From: SZUA-35 sp037969565
Lineage (GTDB): Bacteria > Actinomycetota > Acidimicrobiia > Acidimicrobiales > SZUA-35
Reading direction: 5' to 3'
DNA: 28,535 nucleotides
NCBI GenBank assembly: GCA_037969565.1
Contig: JBBKXQ010000156.1
Span: 1 to 28,535 of the forward strand
In this document: one piece after another, positions 23,585 through 28,535 of the stretch
How positions within the stretch are numbered: position 1 is the first letter of the stretch
Layout of the letters: each line of letters opens with the position of its first letter
Notes under the pieces: generated by a model
The model's database searches: none
What the model saw: the letters and a program-made list of their open reading frames with translations, nothing else
What the model was told of the DNA's origin: nothing
Program-made: the position numbers and the translations under genes

Positions 23585-23627
23585 TTCCTTGGAGCCCGCT
23601 GAGACCGTCTCAGCGGGCTCCAAGGAA
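23585..23627. repeat. Perfect 43-base palindrome (21-base arms, 1-base centre)
   Basis: Arms 23585-23605 and 23607-23627 are exact reverse complements around a single C at 23606; the core is GGAGCCCGCTGAGAC. A diverged direct copy (GGAGCCTGCTGAG) lies at 23570-23582. There is no T-tract after it. Perfect pairing over 21 bases in an intergenic site suits a REP-type repetitive extragenic palindrome or a strong terminator. It ends 20 bases before the response-regulator start. Confidence 0.85.
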
Positions 23628-23647
23628 CCATCTGAGATACTCCGGTG

Positions 23648-24344
23648 ATGCGAGTCCTGGTGGTCGAAGACGAAGTGAACATCGCCCGGGCACTCGAGAT
23701 CGGGTTGCGATCTGAGGGCTTCGAGGTCGAGATCGAGCACACCGGCGATGCCGGTCTGTGGCGGGCTCGAGAGGGATCGAGAGGGATCGTTCGACGCGAT
23801 CATCCTGGATCTGATGCTTCCGAAGATGAACGGCTACAAAGTGTGTGCTCAGCTCCGCAGCGAGGGAGACCGAACTCCGATCCTGATGCTCACCGCCAAG
23901 GACGGCGACTTCGATCAAGTCGAAGGGTTCGAAACCGGCGCCGATGACTACGTGACCAAGCCCTTTTCGTTCCCGATTCTGGTGGCCCGGCTGCGGGCCC
24001 TGATCCGGCGCGGCCCGGCCACGCGAGACCAGCAGCTCGCCCAAGGAGACCTCCGGCTCGACACGCAGACCGCCGAGGCCTGGCGGGCCGAGACACTGCT
24101 CGATCTCACGGCTCGGGAATTCCGTCTTCTGGAAGCGCTGCTGCAGGCCGGCGGGGCTGTGGTGAGTAAGCAGGAGCTACTGGATCGGGTCTGGGGCACA
24201 GACTTCCCCGGAAGCCCGAACATTGTCGAGGTGTATGTGCGGTACTTGCGTCAGAAGGTGGATGAGCCCTTCGATCGGCAGTCCATCACGACGGTCCGCG
24301 GCATTGGCTACCGGCTCATCGACGACCTCGGGGCGCCTCGATGA
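23648..24344 (+). pseudogene. OmpR-family response regulator, frameshifted by a 10-bp duplication
   Basis: Two frames together encode one complete regulator. Frame one from ATG 23648 gives MRVLVVEDEVNIARALEIGL to GLWRAREGS; the other gives FDAIILDLMLPKMNGY through the C-terminus. A 10-base unit, TCGAGAGGGA, occurs twice in tandem at 23767-23786. Removing one copy joins the frames exactly and gives 228 residues, the normal length. In the joined protein Glu7/Asp8 (acid pocket), Asp51 (phosphate acceptor), Thr79 and Lys101 are intact, and residues about 130-225 are an OmpR/PhoB winged helix (VYVRYLRQKVD, TTVRGIGYRL). As written, translation stops after about 99 residues and lacks the DNA-binding domain. 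The stop overlaps the sensor-kinase ATG by four bases. Cause could be a true mutation, reversible slippage, or a sequence error. Confidence 0.92.
23767..23786 (+). repeat. 10-bp tandem duplication causing the frameshift
   Basis: TCGAGAGGGA is present twice with no spacer, and the following TCG extends the direct repeat to 13 matching bases. Ten is not a multiple of three, so gain or loss of a unit switches the reading frame of the response regulator. Confidence 0.95.
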
Positions 24345-25723
24345 TCGGGCGGCGGCTGCGCTCCACCCGAGGCCGGATCGCTGTGGTGACCCTGTTGACG
24401 TTCTCGCTGGTGGGTTTGGCGTTGTTCACGGTGCTCGACCTCACAGGGATCATCGACCGGGCCCAGGAAATGCAAGAGAACACGCTGCTCAATCACGAGC
24501 AGGAGCGAATCGCAGACGAGCTGGCGACGACGGGAACCGTGCAACCCCACGAGGGTCAAGTCCGAACGATCGTCGTGCCGGCGGGCAGTGTCGTCGGAAT
24601 CGATTCATTCCCCGTCGAGGTCGAGACCGACACCCTTCCTCCGAGCACTGATCTATCTCCAGCTGGCCTCGACCCGGCGTTGTTCGACTCCTTCCGGGTC
24701 TTCTATCCGTTCCTTTCCCAGTCGGGTTGGAGGGTTTTCGAACAGCGCGACGCCAACTTCCTACCCATCCGGCCCGACAAGATCACCGTGCTGTCCGCAG
24801 TCACCGACGACCCAGTGATCGGGCCGCTTTCAGTGCGGGAATCCCTCCTCTTGACCATCCCCATCGGGTCGATCGTTCTTGCTGCCGTGTTTGCGCTCGT
24901 CGCTGGAACGGGTCTGCGGCCCGTGCGGAGGATGACGGTCGAAGCCGCCTCGATCGAGATCGGCGACCTCGACCGCCGACTTGCCGACCCGGGAACGGGA
25001 GACGAGCTCGATGAGCTCGCGGCCACACTCAACGGAATGCTGGATCGGGTCAGGCAAGGCGTCGCGACCGAGCGGCGCTTCGTGGCCGATGCCGCCCACG
25101 AACTCCGGTCTCCGATCGCAGCGAGTACTGCGCTGCTCGAGGTGGCACTAAGCACAAGTGATCTCGATTGGAGACTTGCCGCAGCATCAGTGCTCGACGA
25201 GCAGCGTCGGCTCGCGGCGTTGGTCGACGATCTCGTTCTCCTCGCCCGCCTCGATGACGCAGGCAGAGCAACCGAAACAAACGAGGCGGTGATGGTCGAC
25301 GACATCGTCGTCACCGAGACATCACGCCCATTCACTGCCGCGATCGAAGTCGTCCACATCGAACCCGTTGCCGTCAACGCCGACCGCCGGTCGCTCGAGC
25401 GGGTCGTCCGCAATCTGCTGTCCAACGCCGATCGGCATGCCGCCAGCCGGATCGAGGTGCAGCTCGAGACCCATCGAGGTAGCGCCGTTCTGCACGTCGA
25501 CGACGACGGACCCGGCATCCCCGTCGAGGAGAGGGAGCGGATCTTCGAGCGATTCGCTCGTCTCGACGACGCCCGAGGCCGCGACGCCGGCGGGTCCGGC
25601 ATCGGACTCGCCATCGTGAAACAGGTCGCCGAATTCCACGGCGGCACCGTCATCGCTACCGACAGCCCCCTCGGTGGCGCACGTCTCACCGTGACCCTTC
25701 CCCTTTCAACGCTCACCACCTGA
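24341..25723 (+). CDS. Sensor histidine kinase, partner of the frameshifted regulator
   Basis: A 460-residue membrane kinase. It has membrane helix 1 at about 13-34, an extracytoplasmic sensor of about 130 residues (35-165, no motif I recognise), helix 2 at about 168-190, a HAMP linker at about 190-245, and the dimerisation/phosphoacceptor H-box FVADAAHELRSPI with His253. The ATPase domain has N-box LLSNADRHA (Asn362), G1 DDDGPGI (387-393), F-box IFERFARLD and G2 GGSGIGLAI (417-425). All catalytic elements are intact. The ATG overlaps the regulator stop by four bases, so its translation in the normal operon would be coupled to the regulator. With the regulator frameshifted, ribosomes would end about 400 bases short of this start, which may reduce kinase synthesis. 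Confidence 0.93.
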   Translation: MIGRRLRSTRGRIAVVTLLTFSLVGLALFTVLDLTGIIDRAQEMQENTLLNHEQERIADELATTGTVQPHEGQVRTIVVPAGSVVGIDSFPVEVETDTLPPSTDLSPAGLDPALFDSFRVFYPFLSQSGWRVFEQRDANFLPIRPDKITVLSAVTDDPVIGPLSVRESLLLTIPIGSIVLAAVFALVAGTGLRPVRRMTVEAASIEIGDLDRRLADPGTGDELDELAATLNGMLDRVRQGVATERRFVADAAHELRSPIAASTALLEVALSTSDLDWRLAAASVLDEQRRLAALVDDLVLLARLDDAGRATETNEAVMVDDIVVTETSRPFTAAIEVVHIEPVAVNADRRSLERVVRNLLSNADRHAASRIEVQLETHRGSAVLHVDDDGPGIPVEERERIFERFARLDDARGRDAGGSGIGLAIVKQVAEFHGGTVIATDSPLGGARLTVTLPLSTLTT

Positions 25724-25750
25724 GCGACTTCACCCTGGAGTGTTCCACCC

Positions 25751-26899
25751 ATGGTCATCCTTCAAGCGCGGCCGGTTCTGCTCGTCGCGACCATCGTCTG
25801 GGTTCTATGGCGGGCACTGCTCTGGCGTCGCCGCACGTCGACGAACGTCGCCCGAGAGGTTGTCGTCGCAGCAACATTCCTCTGGTCGCTCGTCATCGTG
25901 AAGCTGACGTTCTTCCCGCTGACGATCATCTTCTACGACTGGCATGGATCCTCGAACCTGATCCCATTCGCGAGCATCGCCCAGTTGGTCCGCGAGACTC
26001 CGCCCGTGTTCGCCTTCGAGAACATCGTCGGAAACCTTCTGCTCTTCGCTCCGCTCGGTGTTCTCCTGCCGCTCCTGTTCAACCGGCTCGAACGACCATC
26101 GGCGTTGTTGTGGCGGGCTGGAGCCATCTCGCTGCTGATCGAGGGCACCCAGTTCATCACCAGGGCCCGGGCGGTTGACATCGACGATGTCATTCTCAAC
26201 ACCACTGGAGCCATGATCGGCCTGGGCTTCTACGCCGTCGGTGCCTCGCTCGTGAAACGAGCACCGGAGGATCGGCGACTCCATGCACGGCTCGCGTCCG
26301 GTGTCCCCGGTGAGCCGCTACTCGCCGCTGCCGTTCCATTCCTCATCACTGCCGCCATCACCATTCCCATGATGATGTCCACGATCGTGGGGCAGACCCT
26401 GGGAGATGGTCCCGACGGCATCGAAGCGACCGCGCTCGCGGCCTTGACATCCAGCGACGTGTCTGATGCACAGGTTGTCGCCCGCAGCGACATCGAGGGC
26501 CACACCTTCATTCTCGTCGCCACGGATGGTTCGGCGGGGAACGAGCTGAGCCGGTCGGAATTCAAGAAGGTTTTTCCCGGTCGCTACACCTGGATCGGCA
26601 CCGGTGGCACCAACTCAGATGGCCCCGGCTCCAACTATCAAAGCTCGATCACATCGTTCAACCCGTCGGCGGGTGAACAGCCGCTCGTCGTGGCTTGGGG
26701 GAGTAACGCCGACAAGGCCACATCGGTGCATATCACCGGCAACGGAGTGAACACTGTCCTGCCGCTCGAGCCTGGCTCGCACTTCGTGGTCGGCACCGAG
26801 TTCGAGTATGACGAAACCGTCGGCATCCTCGACGAGTTCGAATTCGCCTTCATGACCGACGACGGCACGGTCCCGGGATTCTCGCGAGTGGGCCAATAG
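25751..26899 (+). CDS. VanZ-like membrane protein with C-terminal extracytoplasmic extension
   Basis: A 382-residue protein. Residues 1-165 are a VanZ-like four- to five-helix membrane domain, recognised by SNLIPFASI, FENIVGNLLLFAPLGVLLP, ISLLIEGTQFITRARAVDIDDVILNTTGA. A further membrane helix (about 195-215, PFLITAAITIPMMM) leads to a 170-residue hydrophilic, probably exported tail rich in Gly, Ser and Asp that ordinary VanZ proteins (about 160-200 residues) lack. VanZ itself gives low-level teicoplanin resistance; many relatives have unknown cell-envelope roles. It begins 27 bases after the kinase stop with GGAG at proper distance, so it is likely a third gene of the two-component operon and may be its target or accessory. 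Confidence 0.88.
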   Translation: MVILQARPVLLVATIVWVLWRALLWRRRTSTNVAREVVVAATFLWSLVIVKLTFFPLTIIFYDWHGSSNLIPFASIAQLVRETPPVFAFENIVGNLLLFAPLGVLLPLLFNRLERPSALLWRAGAISLLIEGTQFITRARAVDIDDVILNTTGAMIGLGFYAVGASLVKRAPEDRRLHARLASGVPGEPLLAAAVPFLITAAITIPMMMSTIVGQTLGDGPDGIEATALAALTSSDVSDAQVVARSDIEGHTFILVATDGSAGNELSRSEFKKVFPGRYTWIGTGGTNSDGPGSNYQSSITSFNPSAGEQPLVVAWGSNADKATSVHITGNGVNTVLPLEPGSHFVVGTEFEYDETVGILDEFEFAFMTDDGTVPGFSRVGQ

Positions 26900-26931
26900 C
26901 GGCCAACCCTCCGGCTCTTGGTGCCGGCTTG

Positions 26932-26953
26932 CTCGGGAGCACTGAGGCCCGAG
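26932..26953 (+). terminator. Rho-independent terminator after the VanZ-like gene
   Basis: CTCGGG (26932-26937) pairs with CCCGAG (26948-26953) around a 10-base loop and is followed by GATTTTC. A second small stem, CCGGC/GCCGG, precedes it. It sits between convergent genes and could serve both. Confidence 0.5.
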
Positions 26954-26964
26954 GATTTTCGTGG

Positions 26965-28535
26965 TCAGGGACCGGACACGAGGTTCCAGAGCAGGATCTC
27001 TTCCGATGTCGGGTCCCGTTGGACGTATGAGCCGTCGACCAGGTCGGCGCACTGACCGATCGAGCGGCTCACGCTGGGTGCATCCGTGAGGGACCTGCCC
27101 TGGGCCTCGAAGCAGAAGGTGTTGGCCGGCAGAGTCTCGTACGAGCCGAAGATCAGGCGTTCTCCAAGCGGCGGCGACGGCAACGGATAGACCCAGATAG
27201 ACGTGGAACCGTTGATCGAAAAGGCCTCGGTGGAATACCCGTAGATCTGTATGCCGTCGGAGGCTTCGCTTCCGGCAACGGCGCTGAAGGTGATCGAGCA
27301 GCGACTCGAGCCGCAGGTCGAGGAATCAATCGTCACGTCGGTTGGACGATTGGCTCGCCGAATAACCGGCGAGGAGAGTTGTGCTTGGGCGGTCCCACCG
27401 AGGGGTGTATGGAGGAACACGACCGGCCGACAGTCATCGTTGTCGACGGCGACATCGACGGTGATGCTGAATCCGTCGTCGAGGGGTCCGCGATACAGCA
27501 CCAGGGGTTCGGCGGGGACCGGCGGATTCATGAGTCGGCACTGGGCGGTGGAATGCAACGAGATGGTGGCCAGACGAGCGATCCCTGGCCTGTCGGTCCC
27601 AACAGTCACGGTAAGGGTGAAGGACTCATCGCTAGCGAAGGGCCGAACTGGGGGATCGATGGCGAGGGTGTATTGAAGCGGCCAGTCGATCACGCGGTCG
27701 ATCACGGCCAAGGCGAGTAGGTCGCCCTCGGCCGTGCGATAGGCGACGTAGCCATGGATCGGCACTGTTTTATCGGCCGAGACCGCCGACGCCAACATGG
27801 TGTCTCGCCCGTTCATGAACACGGGGCCGCCGCCTTGTGAGTCGGGCGTGATCAAGCTTCCCCAGAAGATGCGGTCGTCGCCGGCCTGCAACTGCACGTC
27901 GATGACAATGCCCAACTGATCCTGCAAGGAGGCGGCGTAGTCCTCGCCATCACAGCTGGTTGGAACCGAAATTGATACATCGCCATCGGAGGGCAGGGAT
28001 ACGTCTCCGATCGAGTATCGGAATCCGAGTCCCTTCTCGCCGCTGAGCTCGATGTCAGCGGGATCAAGGATGCAAACGTCGGGCCCGACGCTGGGGACAG
28101 CGGGAACCGGTGGGTTGGTGCCGTTCACCGGAAGGAACTGATCGATGACATAGAAAGCGATCTCTCGATCGGACGAATCGAGAAGGGAGATTCGTCCACT
28201 GACGCCGAGCAATCCGTCAGCCCCTGCTACGTCGGCCGGCATGAGAAGAGTGGTGCTCGAGTGGGTCACCGCGTCGTCGTAGGACCAGGTCGCGTCGTCG
28301 CTTCCGTTCGGGACGTAAGGCTCGGCTTCGATGGTGAGATCCCCCTCGGAACGAACGACCGTGGCGATCTTTTCTGGGTCGCAGGGACCGCTGTGAGTGA
28401 AGTAGGCCGTCACTCTGGATTCTGCCGGCGCCGAGAAGGTGGCATGGGCTTGGCTGTAATCGAGCGTCAGCTGGCAAGGACCTTCAGCATCCGCTGGAGT
28501 GGGTTCCGGATCGGGGCTGGGTTCCGGATCGGGGC
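26965..28535 (-). CDS. Large uncharacterised protein with Pro/Asp/Glu repeat linker (N-terminus outside window)
   Basis: The frame is open from the stop at 26965 to the window edge, so more than 520 residues are visible and the start lies beyond it. The GTG at 28413 is internal: codons before it read through PDPEPS and PDPEPT hexapeptide repeats and ADAEGPCQLTLDYSQAHATF. The body is beta-rich, with several Cys (THSGPCDP, TSCDGED, TAQCRLMNPP, TCGSSRC), and contains SGRISLLDSSDREIAFYVID. I recognise no family. The acidic Pro-rich linker and Cys pattern suggest a secreted or surface protein with disulfides, perhaps tethered through a helix N-terminal to the linker, as in actinobacterial envelope proteins. 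It converges on the VanZ-like gene. Confidence 0.75.
   Translation of the reverse strand, partial: PDPEPSPDPEPTPADAEGPCQLTLDYSQAHATFSAPAESRVTAYFTHSGPCDPEKIATVVRSEGDLTIEAEPYVPNGSDDATWSYDDAVTHSSTTLLMPADVAGADGLLGVSGRISLLDSSDREIAFYVIDQFLPVNGTNPPVPAVPSVGPDVCILDPADIELSGEKGLGFRYSIGDVSLPSDGDVSISVPTSCDGEDYAASLQDQLGIVIDVQLQAGDDRIFWGSLITPDSQGGGPVFMNGRDTMLASAVSADKTVPIHGYVAYRTAEGDLLALAVIDRVIDWPLQYTLAIDPPVRPFASDESFTLTVTVGTDRPGIARLATISLHSTAQCRLMNPPVPAEPLVLYRGPLDDGFSITVDVAVDNDDCRPVVFLHTPLGGTAQAQLSSPVIRRANRPTDVTIDSSTCGSSRCSITFSAVAGSEASDGIQIYGYSTEAFSINGSTSIWVYPLPSPPLGERLIFGSYETLPANTFCFEAQGRSLTDAPSVSRSIGQCADLVDGSYVQRDPTSEEILLWNLVSGP
28501..28535 (-). repeat. 18-base tandem repeat encoding PDPEP[S/T]
   Basis: Two 18-base units (28501-28518 and 28519-28535, the latter cut by the edge) are identical over the bases seen and encode the hexapeptide linker. 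More copies may lie outside the window. Confidence 0.8.

Larger units (their letters stand above)
23338..23647. other. Gap with two hairpins and a possible peptidase remnant
   Basis: No intact gene is supported in these 310 bases. The right end holds a short hairpin and a 43-base palindrome, listed separately. On the minus strand a short frame (23425-23546) resembles the tail of an M23 peptidase. Confidence 0.5.

Noticed and set aside
23388..23648. 86-residue plus-strand open frame ending in a SLEPAETVSAGS stretch
   Set aside because: That stretch is simply the translated palindrome; codon choice and lack of a ribosome-binding site argue against a gene.
24703..25758. 351-residue minus-strand open frame
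   Set aside because: Ser/Arg/Thr-rich mirror of the histidine kinase gene.
28411..28413. GTG start for the last minus-strand gene
   Set aside because: The frame continues upstream without a stop to the window edge through PDPEPS repeats, so the true start is outside.
1..28535. CRISPR array or complete insertion sequence
   Set aside because: No spaced repeat array and no transposase or integrase frame was found on either strand.

Overview
The window is high-GC, gene-dense DNA with short intergenic gaps and frequent GTG starts. It fits an Actinomycetota chromosome. The content (type III glutamine synthetase, a cyclase/NB-ARC protein, a SARP regulator, an ATP-grasp/alpha-E/transglutaminase operon) would suit an Acidimicrobiia (Ilumatobacter-like) genome, but that is inference; no rRNA or other taxonomic marker is present.

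Layout. 1-1285: a truncated type III glutamine synthetase faces away from an ACT-domain protein. 1365-4236: a minus-strand pair, a phosphohistidine swivelling-domain protein followed by an MFS transporter. 4405-8590: a large class III cyclase/NB-ARC/TPR protein, an alpha/beta hydrolase and a small SHOCT membrane protein. 8633-11199: translationally coupled DedA and Kup potassium transporter genes. 11200-11719: a gene-free gap holding a tRNA-like 3' half on the minus strand. 11720-22744: the centrepiece, described below. 22984-23337: a small repeat-bearing membrane protein. 23338-23647: a gap with a 43-bp palindrome. 23648-26899: a two-component system plus a VanZ-like gene, with the response regulator broken by a 10-bp tandem duplication. 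26965-end: a large protein of unknown function that runs off the window.

Centrepiece. Five minus-strand genes lie only 2-7 bp apart: circularly permuted ATP-grasp, alpha-E, transglutaminase-DUF2126, an ATP-grasp/alpha-E fusion, and transglutaminase. A further transglutaminase-like gene converges on the end of the operon. A SARP-type regulator sits just upstream on the same strand. Its own divergent promoter region carries five helically phased 11-bp repeats, the layout expected of a SARP operator, and on the other side drives the small membrane protein, whose predicted exported tail carries two copies of an IDPHVSPE[V/I]LR motif. The enzyme set is a known conserved association predicted to make or modify peptides, but its product is, to my knowledge, not established. 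The joint arrangement here (dedicated SARP, phased operator, tandem-motif small protein) is the best candidate for an undescribed system. The link between the small protein and the enzymes is inference from position only.
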